From contig UCJA01000016.1 of NCBI GenBank assembly GCA_900472675.1, positions 62,001 to 126,000 on the forward strand: a DNA stretch of 64,000 nt, in the 5' to 3' direction. Source of the DNA: Hyphomicrobiales bacterium. Lineage in GTDB: Bacteria; Pseudomonadota; Alphaproteobacteria; Rhizobiales; Rhizobiaceae. A program made the translations under genes and the position numbers. The first letter of the stretch is position 1, and every line of letters starts with the position of its first letter. Of this stretch, positions 1 through 9,086 are shown piece after piece. Below the pieces are notes generated by a model. That model searched no databases, was not told the DNA's origin, and was given only the letters and a program-made list of their open reading frames with translations.

Positions 1-640
1 CCATGCGCAGATGGCCGACGGTGCCGGTTGTGGAGGGTCCGCCATCGACGTAGAGCTTGTCCTTGTGCGAACCATCCGAGCGCAGCTGGGCTGCCAGAAT
101 GCCCCGGTCGTCGACCGTTCCGGCGCCTTCCTGCGCTTCCAGGATGATAGCGCCCGCGCCATCGCCGAAGAGAACGCAGGTGGTGCGGTCCTGCCAGTCG
201 AGGATGCGCGAGAAGGTTTCGGCGCCGATCACCAGGGCGCGCTTGGCCATGCCGCCGCGCAGATGGAGATCTGCCGTCGTCATGGCGTAGACGAAGCCGG
301 TGCAGACCGCCTGCAGGTCGAAGGCGTAGCCGTGCTTCATGCCGAGCCGGTTCTGGATCTCGACGGCAGTGGCCGGGAAGGTATTGTTGGGCGTCGAGGT
401 GGCGACCAGGACGAGATCGATATCGTCGGGCGTCAGTCCGGCATTGTCGAGTGCCGCGCGGGCCGCCGCCTCGCCCAGCGACGCCGTCGTTTCGTCGTCT
501 CCGGCAATATAGCGCTGGCGGATGCCCGTGCGCTGCACGATCCACTCATCGGTGGTCTCAACGATGTCTTCCAAATCGCGATTGGTGACAACGCGCTTGG
601 GAAGCGCGGCGCCATAGCCGCGAACAACTGACCGGATCAT
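1..640 (-). CDS. fabH: 3-oxoacyl-ACP synthase III (KAS III), partial
   Basis: Condenses acetyl-CoA with malonyl-ACP to start fatty-acid synthesis in the cytoplasm. Reading from the ATG at 640 the protein begins MIRSVVRGYG and keeps the thiolase-fold N-terminal half, including the ETTDEWIVQRTGI stretch and the active-site Cys113 in the motif AVCTGFVYA. The window edge cuts the gene after about 213 codons, so the catalytic His and Asn of the second half are not visible. It starts 19 nt after the plsX stop on the same strand, the usual plsX-fabH operon arrangement. Identity is secure; completeness cannot be judged. Confidence 0.97.
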   Translation of the reverse strand, partial: MIRSVVRGYGAALPKRVVTNRDLEDIVETTDEWIVQRTGIRQRYIAGDDETTASLGEAAARAALDNAGLTPDDIDLVLVATSTPNNTFPATAVEIQNRLGMKHGYAFDLQAVCTGFVYAMTTADLHLRGGMAKRALVIGAETFSRILDWQDRTTCVLFGDGAGAIILEAQEGAGTVDDRGILAAQLRSDGSHKDKLYVDGGPSTTGTVGHLRM

Positions 641-659
641 ACTCGCTCACATCCTGTGA

Positions 660-1706
660 TCACGCCGCTTCGGGGCCAGCCGAGGGCTGACGCTTGGCGT
701 GGTAAAGTTTCAGATCATGGGAGATCTTCGCGTTGAGATCGTTGCGGGCCATGTCGTAGCCCACGTCGATCGCAGCGGCAAAACCATCCGCATTGGTGCC
801 ACCATGGCTCTTAATGACGATGCCATTAAGGCCGAGGAAGACCCCGCCGTTGACCTTGTTGGGGTCCATCTTCTCGCGCAGCCGGTCGAAGGCGGGCTTG
901 GCAAGCAGGTATCCGATCCGCGCCAGAAGGGTGCGGGACATCGACTCACGCAGCAGCGTCGCGATCTGCCGGGCCGTACCCTCCGCCGTCTTCAGGGCGA
1001 TATTGCCGGTGAAGCCTTCCGTCACGACCACATCGACGGTGCCCTTGCCGATGTCGTCGCCTTCCACGTAGCCATGATAGGAAATGTTCGGGAGGTTGGC
1101 CTCGCGGATCAGCCGACCGGCCTCCCTGACCTCCTCCTGGCCCTTCACTTCCTCGACGCCGACATTGAGCAGGCCGACGGTCGGCCGGTCCACCTCGAAC
1201 AGCGCGCGGGCCATGGCACCGCCCATCAGCGAGAAATCAAGGAGCTGCTGCGCATCGGCACCGATGGTCGCGCCGATGTCCAGCACGATGCTCTCGCCCT
1301 TCAGCGTCGGCCAGATACCGGCAATGGCAGGGCGCTCGATGTTGGCAAGGGTGCGCAGACAGAACTTCGCCATGGCCATCAGTGCGCCGGTGTTGCCGGC
1401 AGACACAGCAACGTCGGCCTCGCCGAGCTTCACCGCCTCGATGCACCGCCACATGGTGGAAACGTAGCGGCCGCGCCGCAGCGCCGCGCTCGGCTTCTCG
1501 TCCATGGCAACGGCCAGTTCGCAATCATGGAAGACCGAGCGGTCGCGCAGCTTGGGGAATTTTGCCAGCACCGGATCGCACTGCGCCTTCAGGCCGAAGA
1601 TCAGGAAACTGACATCGGGATGGCGCTCCAGCGCCTTTGCAGCGCCGGGAATGACGACCTCGGGCCCAAAATCGCCGCCCATGGCATCAATAGAAATTCT
1701 GATCAC
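660..1706 (-). CDS. plsX: phosphate acyltransferase PlsX
   Basis: Converts acyl-ACP to acyl-phosphate, the acyl donor for PlsY in glycerophospholipid synthesis; a peripheral membrane enzyme. The 348-residue product has the family length and opens with MIRISIDAMGGDFGP, the conserved N-terminal signature, followed by VSAGNTGALMA and DIGATIGADAQQL segments typical of the family. It precedes fabH by 19 nt. The 147-nt gap upstream carries a CTATAT hexamer on the minus strand (1823-1828) that resembles a rhizobial -10 box, so plsX may have its own promoter rather than depend on the DUF177 gene. Confidence 0.97.
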   Translation of the reverse strand: MIRISIDAMGGDFGPEVVIPGAAKALERHPDVSFLIFGLKAQCDPVLAKFPKLRDRSVFHDCELAVAMDEKPSAALRRGRYVSTMWRCIEAVKLGEADVAVSAGNTGALMAMAKFCLRTLANIERPAIAGIWPTLKGESIVLDIGATIGADAQQLLDFSLMGGAMARALFEVDRPTVGLLNVGVEEVKGQEEVREAGRLIREANLPNISYHGYVEGDDIGKGTVDVVVTEGFTGNIALKTAEGTARQIATLLRESMSRTLLARIGYLLAKPAFDRLREKMDPNKVNGGVFLGLNGIVIKSHGGTNADGFAAAIDVGYDMARNDLNAKISHDLKLYHAKRQPSAGPEAA

Positions 1707-1853
1707 GCGTCCCTGGTCCTTTTGTTCGCCTTCAGCAGGGACCTCATCGGGTCATGCTGCAGCTCTCGCGCCTGCAACGGCACATGCTCATGAAGAGCCC
1801 TGCCGGCGAAATCGTGGCCAAAATATAGTTTTTGTCCCTGCTTACAACCGCCG

Positions 1854-2420
1854 TCAGTCCTTTTTCCAATCTTTGAGAACCGCAAAGGGATTTGGACGCG
1901 CATTCTCGGCGGCGCCATCTCCCTCCAGGTGATCGGTGAATTCGATGCCCGGTTTGCGCGGGTAAGGTTCGATGGCAAGGGCTGCGAACTCGGCCACCAC
2001 GTCGCCGACATCGATCGTGTCGCCGGCAAACTGCTCGGGGAGATCCGGACCGTCCGGGTCGACCACCATCTCGGCAGTCTCGCCGGTCACCATGCGGGCA
2101 AGCTTCGAGCCCTCGGGCACGAAGATCTGCTCGAACGGCTCGTCGATCGTCGAGTCGACCGGATCAAGCGTCACGACGCAGGCCTGGGTGATCTGCGCCC
2201 GGACGCGGCCCTTGACGCGCAGGCCGTCCTTCTTCCAGCGGTTGATCTGCAATTCCGCCTTGAGCGACCGGACCGCCAGCACCTGCCAGAGCTTGGCAAG
2301 CCCCTCCAGCTCCCGTTCATCCGCTTCGAGATTGACCGTGACCGGGTTGACGGACACACGCCCGACGTTGACCGGATAGGAAAAAGGCGGCTTGCCGCCA
2401 TGGCTGTTGTTCGTGCTCAT
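1854..2420 (-). CDS. YceD-like DUF177 family protein
   Basis: A 188-residue cytoplasmic protein of the DUF177/YceD family. Family members sit beside rpmF or plsX and have been linked to large-subunit rRNA metabolism; that role is not demonstrated here. The recognisable part is the region LEGLAKLWQVLAVRSL followed by the QACVVTLDPVDSTIDEPF core and an acidic segment. I placed the start at the ATG of MSTNNSHGG because an upstream in-frame extension is not family-like and would run into the next gene. It lies 16 nt downstream of the chaperone gene and probably shares its transcript. No rpmF is present between it and plsX. Confidence 0.88.
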   Translation of the reverse strand: MSTNNSHGGKPPFSYPVNVGRVSVNPVTVNLEADERELEGLAKLWQVLAVRSLKAELQINRWKKDGLRVKGRVRAQITQACVVTLDPVDSTIDEPFEQIFVPEGSKLARMVTGETAEMVVDPDGPDLPEQFAGDTIDVGDVVAEFAALAIEPYPRKPGIEFTDHLEGDGAAENARPNPFAVLKDWKKD

Positions 2421-2436
2421 TCTGGTCTCGCTCGTC

Positions 2437-2973
2437 TCACTGGCCCGGCACAGGCGGAACCACCTGTCCGCGGGCAATCACGTCTTCCGGTACGCCGGCC
2501 AGGGCGACCTCGGCCATCAGCATCCATTCGGCCAGCTCGTCCATGGCGGGCGCCTGTTGGGCCTGGGGATGGATGTTGCGGCGAAGCGCTTCTGCCAGCG
2601 CTGCGGCATCCTTTGCTTCGATCGCCGCCGAATAGGTTTCCAGCCGTCCGTAGAACATGCCCGCAAGCTTCTTCATCCGCTTGGGAACGCCCTGGTCGCC
2701 AATGCCGAGCTCCCGGATCGAATGATCGATGTCCTGGAAGAAGGCGTCGACGATTTCCTGGGCAAGTTCCTGGCCGCTGACGGTCGACTTCGAGGTGCGC
2801 CTGAAGAACAGGATCATCACCAACGACAGCATTTCAAAGCGTCCCATGACGGTGTCGGGAACGCCCAGATGCGTATAGAAGAAAGGAAGCCGCGCCGTCG
2901 TCGTCAAGACCGCATACTGTCTGTCGACGATCGGCTGGTTTTGGCTCTTCTTCCGGAACAGGCTGAAGATCAT
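2437..2973 (-). CDS. ubiquinol-cytochrome c chaperone family protein
   Basis: A 178-residue protein of the CBP3/UQCC1-like family, which in mitochondria helps assemble cytochrome bc1. The start MIFSLFRKK, the hydrophobic MGRFEMLSLVMILFFRR segment and the later QGVPKRMKKLAGMFYGRL motif are characteristic. The upstream in-frame extension to 3771 is antisense to the bamE-like gene and was discarded. In rhizobia this gene typically precedes the DUF177 gene, as here, and is transcribed divergently from a BamE-like lipoprotein gene. The bacterial function is inferred from the eukaryotic homologues only. Confidence 0.88.
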   Translation of the reverse strand: MIFSLFRKKSQNQPIVDRQYAVLTTTARLPFFYTHLGVPDTVMGRFEMLSLVMILFFRRTSKSTVSGQELAQEIVDAFFQDIDHSIRELGIGDQGVPKRMKKLAGMFYGRLETYSAAIEAKDAAALAEALRRNIHPQAQQAPAMDELAEWMLMAEVALAGVPEDVIARGQVVPPVPGQ

Positions 2974-3252
2974 TGAAAAAAGTCCTGTCTGGCCTTCAGG
3001 ATCGGGATACGTCACGGCCGCGCCATGTTGCATGCAGGCAAAAGCTGGTTTACCGAAGCATGCACGAATTGCAATGCCGTTCCGCCCAGGGCGAGAACGG
3101 GAGCGACAGCAGCACGGAAGAAGACGTCCTAGCCTGCCCGCCTTCCGTTTCCCCGGAATAGCCACAATGGTATGAGCAGCAGAGTGACCGGCGGTTGCCG
3201 GTGTATCGAGATGTGGGGGATGCCTTTGAACAGGCGGATTTTCGGGTTCAAG

Positions 3253-3747
3253 ATGACAGCGTTGAACAAGACCGCGATGGCAGTGCTCATCGCCTCGGCA
3301 GCCCTTTCCGGCTGCACCTCGATGCAGATCGGCGATACGATCTATAACGGCTATGTGATGGACGAAGAGTCCCTGAGGCTTATCCCGGAAGGGTCGAGCC
3401 GCGAACAGGTGCTGCTGACCATGGGGACGCCGTCGACCACGGCGACCTTCGATTCCGAAGTGTTCTACTACATCTCGCAGAAGCGCCAGCGGGCCGCCGC
3501 CTTCATGAAGCCGAGGGTGGTCGACCAGAGCATTCTGGCTGTCTACTTCACCAAGGACGGCGTTGTGGCACGCCGTGGCAACTACACGATGAAGGACGGC
3601 AAGGTCTTCGATACGATCACGCGCACCACGCCGACCGGCGGACGCGACCTGACCTTCCTGCAGCAGTTGCTGGCTGGCGGAACGGGTGCCGCGAGCAGCG
3701 GCGCGAATGCAGTCAAGAACATGTTCCAGGGCGCAAACGGCCTGTAA
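3253..3747 (+). CDS. bamE: BamE/SmpA-like outer-membrane lipoprotein
   Basis: Probable small lipoprotein of the beta-barrel assembly (BAM) machinery. The N-terminus has a hydrophobic signal peptide ending in the lipobox ALSGC, followed by the SmpA/OmlA fold with ESLRLIPEGSSREQVLLTMG and later VVARRGNYTMKDG. About 164 residues from the chosen ATG. An alternative ATG at 3220 would add 11 residues before the same signal peptide, and neither start has a strong ribosome site. The gene ends just before a perfect 14-bp-stem terminator shared with hppA. The family assignment is good; assignment to BamE rather than another SmpA-fold lipoprotein is by analogy. Confidence 0.85.
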   Translation: MTALNKTAMAVLIASAALSGCTSMQIGDTIYNGYVMDEESLRLIPEGSSREQVLLTMGTPSTTATFDSEVFYYISQKRQRAAAFMKPRVVDQSILAVYFTKDGVVARRGNYTMKDGKVFDTITRTTPTGGRDLTFLQQLLAGGTGAASSGANAVKNMFQGANGL

Positions 3748-3781
3748 CCGGGCCTTTTCCAACGGACGCATTCATTCAAGC

Positions 3782-3813
3782 AAAACGCCCGCGGAGCGAT
3801 CCGCGGGCGTTTT
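3782..3813. terminator. bidirectional terminator between bamE-like gene and hppA
   Basis: Perfect 14-bp stem (arms 3782-3795 and 3800-3813, loop GCGA) with an A-run on the left and a T-run on the right, so it can stop transcription from both converging genes. Confidence 0.93.
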
Positions 3814-3834
3814 GCCGTTCTTGGGGTGGTTTGA

Positions 3835-5976
3835 TCAGCGGGCGAGGATCGCCAGCAGAAGAAGCGCCACGATATTGGTGATCTTGATGGCCGGGTTGAC
3901 CGCCGGGCCGGCCGTGTCCTTGTAGGGATCGCCGACCGTATCGCCGGTCACCGAGGCCTTGTGCGCTTCCGATCCCTTGACGTGGCGGACGCCATCCTTG
4001 TCGACGAATCCATCCTCGAAGCTCTTCTTGGCATTGTCCCAGGCGCCACCACCCGAGGTCATGGAGATGGCGACGAAGAGGCCATTGACGATAACGCCGA
4101 GAAGCGAGGCGCCGAGCGCCGCAAAGGCCGAGGCCTTGTCGCCACCCGAGACCAGAAGGACGCCGAAGTAGACGACAATCGGCGCCAGAACCGGCAGAAG
4201 CGAGGGCACGATCATCTCGCGAATCGCCGCCTTGGTGAGGATATCGACGGCGCGCCCGTAGTCGGGGCGTTCGGTGCCCAGCATGATGCCCGGCTTTTCA
4301 CGGAACTGCCGGCGTACCTCCTCGACGATAGAACCGGCGGCGCGTCCGACAGCGGTCATGGCGATGCCGCCGAAGAGGTAGGGGATAAGACCGCCGAAGA
4401 TGAGGCCGGCGACCACGTAAGGGTTGGCGAGGCTGAACGAAACCTGTCCGACGCCCGCAAAGTAAGGATATTGCTCCGGATTGGCCGCAAAGTACTGCAG
4501 GTCGTTGGAATAGGCCGCGAACAGGACAAGCGCGCCGAGGCCCGCCGAACCAATCGCATAGCCCTTGGTTACCGCCTTGGTGGTGTTGCCGACCGCATCG
4601 AGAGCATCGGTGGACTTGCGCACTTCCGGCGACAGATGCGCCATTTCGGCGATGCCGCCGGCGTTGTCGGTCACGGGACCAAAGGCATCGAGTGCCACGA
4701 TCATGCCGGCAAGGCCGAGCATGGCGGTGACGGCGATGCCGGTGCCGAACAGGCCGGCGAACTGATAGGTGGAGATGATGCCGCCGACGATGACGAGTGC
4801 CGGCAAGGCGGTGGATTCCAGCGAGACAGCCAGGCCCTGGATGACGTTTGTGCCGTGGCCCGTCACGGAGGCCTGGGCAATCGAGTTCACCGGCCGCTTG
4901 TTGGTGCCTGTGTAGTATTCGGTGATGACGACGATCAGCGCCGTGACCAGAAGGCCGAGGAGGCCGCAAATGAAGAGGTTGGTGCCGGTGATATCCTTGC
5001 CGGCGACCGTGCCGATGGAGCCCCAGCCGATGGTGATGGTGGTGGCAAGCGCCAGGCCGACAACCGAGAGAAGGCCGGTAACGATCAGCCCCTTGTAGAG
5101 GGCGCCCATGATGGAGCCATTGGCGCCGAGCTTGACGAAGAAGGTGCCGATAATCGAGGTGATGATGCAGACGCCGCAGATTGCCAGAGGGTAGACCATG
5201 GCGCTTTCGAGCACAGGCGCACCGGCAAAGAAGATGGCCGCCAGAACCATGGTTGCGACCACCGAGACCGCATAGGTTTCAAACAGGTCGGCCGCCATGC
5301 CGGCGCAGTCACCGACGTTGTCGCCGACGTTATCGGCAATGGTGGCTGGGTTGCGCGGATCGTCCTCCGGAATGCCTGCCTCGACCTTGCCGACGAGATC
5401 GCCGCCGACGTCCGCACCCTTAGTGAAGATGCCGCCGCCGAGGCGGGCGAAGATGGAGATCAGCGAGGCGCCGAAGCCGAGCGCTACCAGCGCATCGATC
5501 ACTTCGCGGGACCCGCTCGGATGGCCGAGACCAGCGGTCAAGATCCAGTAGTAGATGGAGACGCCGAGGAGCGCGAGGCCTGCAACCAGCATGCCCGTGA
5601 TGGCACCCGACTTGAAGGCGATGTCGAGCCCGGCTGCAAGGCTGTGCGAGGAGGCCTGGGCCGTGCGAACATTGGCGCGCACGGAGACATGCATGCCGAT
5701 AAAGCCAGCGGCCCCGGAGAGGACGGCGCCGATCACGAAACCCAAGGCCGCCGTGCCGGAGAGCAGGAACCAGACCACGACGGTGACAATGACGCCGACG
5801 ATGGCGATCGTCATATACTGGCGCGCCAGATAGGCCTGGGCACCTTCCCGGATATAGCCGGCGATCTCCTGCATGCGCTGCGTGCCCTGATCGGCAGCCA
5901 TGACGGATCGCGTTGCCCATGCGGCATAGATGATCGACAGCAAACCGCAGACGACCACACCCAAAATAACGCTCAT
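3835..5976 (-). CDS. hppA: K+-insensitive H+-translocating membrane pyrophosphatase
   Basis: Integral-membrane pump that couples pyrophosphate hydrolysis to proton export, found in rhizobial acidocalcisome-like membranes. The 713-residue product is full length with about 16 hydrophobic segments. The catalytic stretch GADVGGDLVGKVE lies at residues 188-200, followed by NPATIADNVGDNVGDCAG. Lys467 in the motif GNTTKAVTKGYAIG occupies the site that is Ala in K+-dependent enzymes, so this should be the K+-insensitive type. The ATG at 5976 follows a GGGAGAGG ribosome site, so the longer upstream reading was dropped. A 9-bp hairpin sits in the leader just before that site. Confidence 0.96.
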   Translation of the reverse strand: MSVILGVVVCGLLSIIYAAWATRSVMAADQGTQRMQEIAGYIREGAQAYLARQYMTIAIVGVIVTVVVWFLLSGTAALGFVIGAVLSGAAGFIGMHVSVRANVRTAQASSHSLAAGLDIAFKSGAITGMLVAGLALLGVSIYYWILTAGLGHPSGSREVIDALVALGFGASLISIFARLGGGIFTKGADVGGDLVGKVEAGIPEDDPRNPATIADNVGDNVGDCAGMAADLFETYAVSVVATMVLAAIFFAGAPVLESAMVYPLAICGVCIITSIIGTFFVKLGANGSIMGALYKGLIVTGLLSVVGLALATTITIGWGSIGTVAGKDITGTNLFICGLLGLLVTALIVVITEYYTGTNKRPVNSIAQASVTGHGTNVIQGLAVSLESTALPALVIVGGIISTYQFAGLFGTGIAVTAMLGLAGMIVALDAFGPVTDNAGGIAEMAHLSPEVRKSTDALDAVGNTTKAVTKGYAIGSAGLGALVLFAAYSNDLQYFAANPEQYPYFAGVGQVSFSLANPYVVAGLIFGGLIPYLFGGIAMTAVGRAAGSIVEEVRRQFREKPGIMLGTERPDYGRAVDILTKAAIREMIVPSLLPVLAPIVVYFGVLLVSGGDKASAFAALGASLLGVIVNGLFVAISMTSGGGAWDNAKKSFEDGFVDKDGVRHVKGSEAHKASVTGDTVGDPYKDTAGPAVNPAIKITNIVALLLLAILAR

Positions 5977-5997
5977 GCCTTTTTCCTCTCCCTTGTT

Positions 5998-6019
5998 GCC
6001 GGCTGCGAACGCAACCGGC
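5998..6019 (-). promoter_or_regulatory. leader hairpin before hppA
   Basis: A 9-bp stem (arms 5998-6006 and 6011-6019, one G-U pair on the minus-strand RNA) with a 4-nt loop, ending 21 nt before the hppA start and just upstream of its ribosome site. It may be an mRNA-stabilising or translation-modulating element; function is unknown. Confidence 0.4.
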
Positions 6020-6099
6020 TTGCACACTGCGGTAACACGTCCCCTCCCAAGGAGCGCGAATGCATGCGCGGCGAGATTGCGGTGGAGAGGGACAGCCGT

Positions 6100-6118
6100 C
6101 AAGCCCCTTTAGGGCTTG
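6100..6118 (-). terminator. hairpin after MFS gene
   Basis: CAAGCCC and GGGCTTG arms (6100-6106, 6112-6118) with a 5-nt loop lie 4 nt past the MFS stop codon. There is no U-tract after it, so it is a weak or factor-assisted terminator at best. A TTGACG hexamer that could be the hppA -35 box overlaps its distal edge. Confidence 0.45.
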
Positions 6119-6122
6119 AAAA

Positions 6123-7346
6123 TCAGGGCGATGAAGGTCGTCTTTTGGAGAAGATCAGTGCCAGAAGGATAGCCAGGCAAAGGATTGTCACTGGCCAGAT
6201 CACCAGGTTGATAAAGGACCATCCCCAGGTGACGAAGACCTGTCCCGACGAGAACGACGACAGGGCGACCGTGCTGAACAGGACAATATCGTGGAAGCCC
6301 TGCACCTTATCGGCCTCATGCGGCTGGTAGCTCGACGCAACAATGGCGGTCGAACCGATGAAGCCGAAGTTCCAGCCAATGCCGAGAAGCACGAGCGCGC
6401 CCCAGAAATTCCAGAGCTCTACCCCGAGATGGGCGACGACGGCACAGGCCATCAGCGTCAACAGGCCGGCCGCCACAACTTTCTCCGCGCTGAAGCGGGC
6501 AATCAGCATGCCGGTGAAGAAGCTCGGGCCAAACATGGCCAGCACGTGCCACTGGATGCCGAGCGCTGCCATTTCCGTCGGGAAGCCGCAGCCGATCACC
6601 ATGGCAAGCGGTGCGCCGGTCATGACGAAGGTCATCAGGGCGTAGGTACCAATGCCGCAGATCATGCCGGTCATGAACCGCTGAGTCAGCACGATCTCAC
6701 GCAGGGGCCGCGCGGGCCCACTCGCCTTGGTGGCGGTGGTCATGGCGGGCAGCTTCAGGAAGGAAAGAATGGCGACCGCCAGCAGCCCGAGCGGGATGAG
6801 CGCGAGGAACGTGCCGGCGAAGGTGACCGGCGCCAGCCAGTCCTTGGCCCAGATCGCCAGCTGTGGCCCCACCACGGCCGAAACGATGCCGGCGCCGAGG
6901 ATCCAGGAGATGGCCTTGGCCTTGTAGGGACCGGGCGAGGCATCGGCTGCGGCGAACCGGATCTTCTGCGTGAACCCGGCGCAGGTGCCGATCATCAGAA
7001 GTGCCAGCACGAAGAGCCAGAAGTTGCCGCGCAAAAGGGCGATCGCGGCGAGCGCCCCACCCATGACGCCGATCAGAGCACCGCCGATGAAAGCGGGCTT
7101 GCGGCCAAAACTGCGGGACGCGAGGGCAATGAGAATGGCGCCGAGCGCGGTGCCGACATTGAAGCCGGTGATCGGCGCGGTTGCCAGCGACTTGTCGTCT
7201 GCCAGCAGCTGATAGCCGGCCAGCGAGCCGACGGAGATGGCGAGCGGGGCGGCCGCGCCGAGCACGGCCTGGGCAGCCGCGAGGAGATAGACCCGGCGAC
7301 GCACGATGCCCAGGTCGACCCGAGCATCCTTTGCCGAAGCGTCCAT
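6123..7346 (-). CDS. major facilitator superfamily transporter
   Basis: A 407-residue inner-membrane protein with about 12 predicted hydrophobic helices and the MFS cytoplasmic-loop signature RSFGRKPAFIGG between helices 2 and 3. The substrate cannot be read from sequence. The ATG at 7346 (MDASAKDARVDLG) follows GAGGGGAA, a good ribosome site, and stands 13 nt downstream of nusB, so it is probably the last gene of the riboflavin-nusB run. Sugar or drug efflux are both possible. Confidence 0.88.
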   Translation of the reverse strand: MDASAKDARVDLGIVRRRVYLLAAAQAVLGAAAPLAISVGSLAGYQLLADDKSLATAPITGFNVGTALGAILIALASRSFGRKPAFIGGALIGVMGGALAAIALLRGNFWLFVLALLMIGTCAGFTQKIRFAAADASPGPYKAKAISWILGAGIVSAVVGPQLAIWAKDWLAPVTFAGTFLALIPLGLLAVAILSFLKLPAMTTATKASGPARPLREIVLTQRFMTGMICGIGTYALMTFVMTGAPLAMVIGCGFPTEMAALGIQWHVLAMFGPSFFTGMLIARFSAEKVVAAGLLTLMACAVVAHLGVELWNFWGALVLLGIGWNFGFIGSTAIVASSYQPHEADKVQGFHDIVLFSTVALSSFSSGQVFVTWGWSFINLVIWPVTILCLAILLALIFSKRRPSSP

Positions 7347-7359
7347 GGGTTCCCCTCGC

Positions 7360-7839
7360 CTACTTCTTGACTTCGCCGCGCACCTGCTTGGCAAGGCGGT
7401 CGAGTACGGCATTCACCAGGCGCGGCTCTTCGTCGCCGAAAAAGGCGCGCGCGATCTCGACATATTCGGTGACGATCACCGCGATCGGCACGTCCTTGCG
7501 TTCCAGGATCTCGAAAGTGCCAGCCCGCAGGATGGCGCGCAGGGTGGAATCCAGACGCGACAGCGGCCAGTCTTCCAGCAGCGCCGAGCGGATCAGCGGG
7601 TCGATCTTCACCTGATCGCGGACGACGCCGGAGACGATTGAGCGGAACCAGGAGGGATCCGCCTTGAGATAGGTGTCGCCGTCGATTTCCTGGCCGAGGC
7701 GGTGGGTTTCGTATTCCGCCACCACTTCCAGCACGCCGGTGCCGCCGATATCCATCTGGTAGAGCGCCTGCACGGCAGCCAGCCGGGCAGCTCCACGCTG
7801 GTTCGCCGGCTTGACGGGATGTTCGCCTTCCTTGGTCAT
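7360..7839 (-). CDS. nusB: transcription antitermination factor NusB
   Basis: RNA-binding factor that acts with NusE (ribosomal protein S10) at boxA to promote processive rRNA transcription. The 159-residue product has the family core NQRGAARLAAVQALYQMD at its N-terminus and the closing VTEYVEIARAFF and NAVLDRLAKQVR helices. The ATG at 7839 follows the ribH stop by 4 nt; a GTG at 7851 inside ribH is possible but adds only four residues. The ribH-nusB linkage is common in bacteria. Confidence 0.96.
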   Translation of the reverse strand: MTKEGEHPVKPANQRGAARLAAVQALYQMDIGGTGVLEVVAEYETHRLGQEIDGDTYLKADPSWFRSIVSGVVRDQVKIDPLIRSALLEDWPLSRLDSTLRAILRAGTFEILERKDVPIAVIVTEYVEIARAFFGDEEPRLVNAVLDRLAKQVRGEVKK

Positions 7840-7843
7840 TCGC

Positions 7844-8302
7844 TCAACCACCGTTCAGTCTTTCACGCAGCTTGATCATGGTCAGCGTCGCGCGGGCGGC
7901 AAAACCACCCTTGTCCTTGTCCGAGCGGCGGACGCGTGCCCATGCCTGCTCGTCATTTTCTACCGTCATGATGCCGTTGCCGATAGCCAGCGATTCCGAC
8001 ACGGCCAGGTCCATCAGTGCGCGCGAGGACTCGTTTGCGACGATGTCGAAGTGATAGGTCTCGCCGCGGATCACCATGCCGAGTGCGACGAAGCCGTGGT
8101 ATTCCGTGCCACCTTCTTCGGCGGCATCCAGGGCCATGGCGATGGCCGGGGGGATTTCCAGAGCACCCGGTACGGTCACGACGTCGAAGGTAGCACCCGC
8201 CTCCCGGAGCGCGGACGTCGCGCCGTCCAGCAGGGCATCCGCCATGTCGTCGTAGAAGCGTGCTTCGACGATCAGGATATGAGGTGCGGTTTCGCTCGAC
8301 AT
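7844..8302 (-). CDS. ribH: 6,7-dimethyl-8-ribityllumazine synthase
   Basis: Joins 5-amino-6-ribitylaminouracil with dihydroxybutanone phosphate, the penultimate step of riboflavin synthesis. The 152-residue product carries the substrate-binding FYDD region near residue 16, TVPGALEIP, and GMVIRGETYHFD with the catalytic His84. A clear AAGGTGAG ribosome site precedes the ATG. A 172-nt non-coding gap separates it from ribE, so it may have its own promoter. I saw no FMN-riboswitch signature in that gap. Confidence 0.97.
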   Translation of the reverse strand: MSSETAPHILIVEARFYDDMADALLDGATSALREAGATFDVVTVPGALEIPPAIAMALDAAEEGGTEYHGFVALGMVIRGETYHFDIVANESSRALMDLAVSESLAIGNGIMTVENDEQAWARVRRSDKDKGGFAARATLTMIKLRERLNGG

Positions 8303-8474
8303 GATCTCACCTTTAATTGGAGTGGACGGCGCTATGGGTCACCGTCCGCCAGCAGGTGGGGGTCAAAACACGCCCGCACGCGAATGGCAAGCAAATTTGC
8401 AGATGCGCTGCAATGCGCCCCGCGAATGCCTCGGCGCGGGCTGGAACCGAAGCATACACTGGACTTGCGGAATG

Positions 8475-9086
8475 TCAGCTCTTAGGAAATTCGGCCAGGC
8501 GGGCAGCATAGCGCGCCATGGTATCCACCTCGAAGTTGACGAAATCGCCGGGCTTGCGATCGCCCCAGGTCGTGACGCCGAGCGTGTGGCGGATGAGCAG
8601 GATATCGAAGTCGGTGCCGTCGACCGCATTCACGGTGAGCGAGGTCCCGTCGAGGGCGACGGATCCCTTGGGTGCCACGAAGCGCGCGTAGTCCGCCGGC
8701 GCCCGGAGCGTAATGCGGACCGCTTCGCCTTCCGGCTCCACAGCCAGGATTTCCGCCTTGCCATCCACATGGCCTGAGACGATATGGCCGCCGAGTTCGT
8801 CGCCGATCTTCAGCGCGCGCTCAAGGTTTACCCGTGTCCCTTCGCTCCAGGACGAGATGGTGGTCAAACGCAGCGCCTCTTCCCAGGCTTCCACCTCGAA
8901 CCAGCGCTCGTTGCTGCCCTCGCCCGGGAGATTGGTCACGGTCAGGCAAACGCCGCCGTGAGAAATCGATGCGCCCATGGCGATGGTGCTGGGATCGTAG
9001 TTGGTGGAGATCCGCAGGCGGACCCCCTCGTCCATCGGCGTCGTCAACGCGACCTTGCCGACATCCGTGACAATTCCGGTGAACAT
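8475..9086 (-). CDS. ribE: riboflavin synthase alpha subunit
   Basis: Dismutates two lumazine molecules to riboflavin. The 203-residue product starts with the invariant MFTGIV and shows the two tandem lumazine-binding repeats, the second opening near HIVSGHVDGKAEI. Its ATG overlaps the ribD stop by one nucleotide (TGATG), so translation is likely coupled with ribD. Confidence 0.97.
   Translation of the reverse strand: MFTGIVTDVGKVALTTPMDEGVRLRISTNYDPSTIAMGASISHGGVCLTVTNLPGEGSNERWFEVEAWEEALRLTTISSWSEGTRVNLERALKIGDELGGHIVSGHVDGKAEILAVEPEGEAVRITLRAPADYARFVAPKGSVALDGTSLTVNAVDGTDFDILLIRHTLGVTTWGDRKPGDFVNFEVDTMARYAARLAEFPKS

Noticed and set aside
3961..6330. Very long plus-strand open frame (789 codons) opposite hppA
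   Set aside because: It is antisense to an unmistakable membrane pyrophosphatase; its product is acidic and arginine-rich with no family pattern, the usual shadow in high-GC DNA.
8303..8474. Possible FMN riboswitch in the ribE-ribH gap
   Set aside because: None of the conserved FMN-aptamer segments is present; only a short GGACGG/CCGTCC hairpin is seen.
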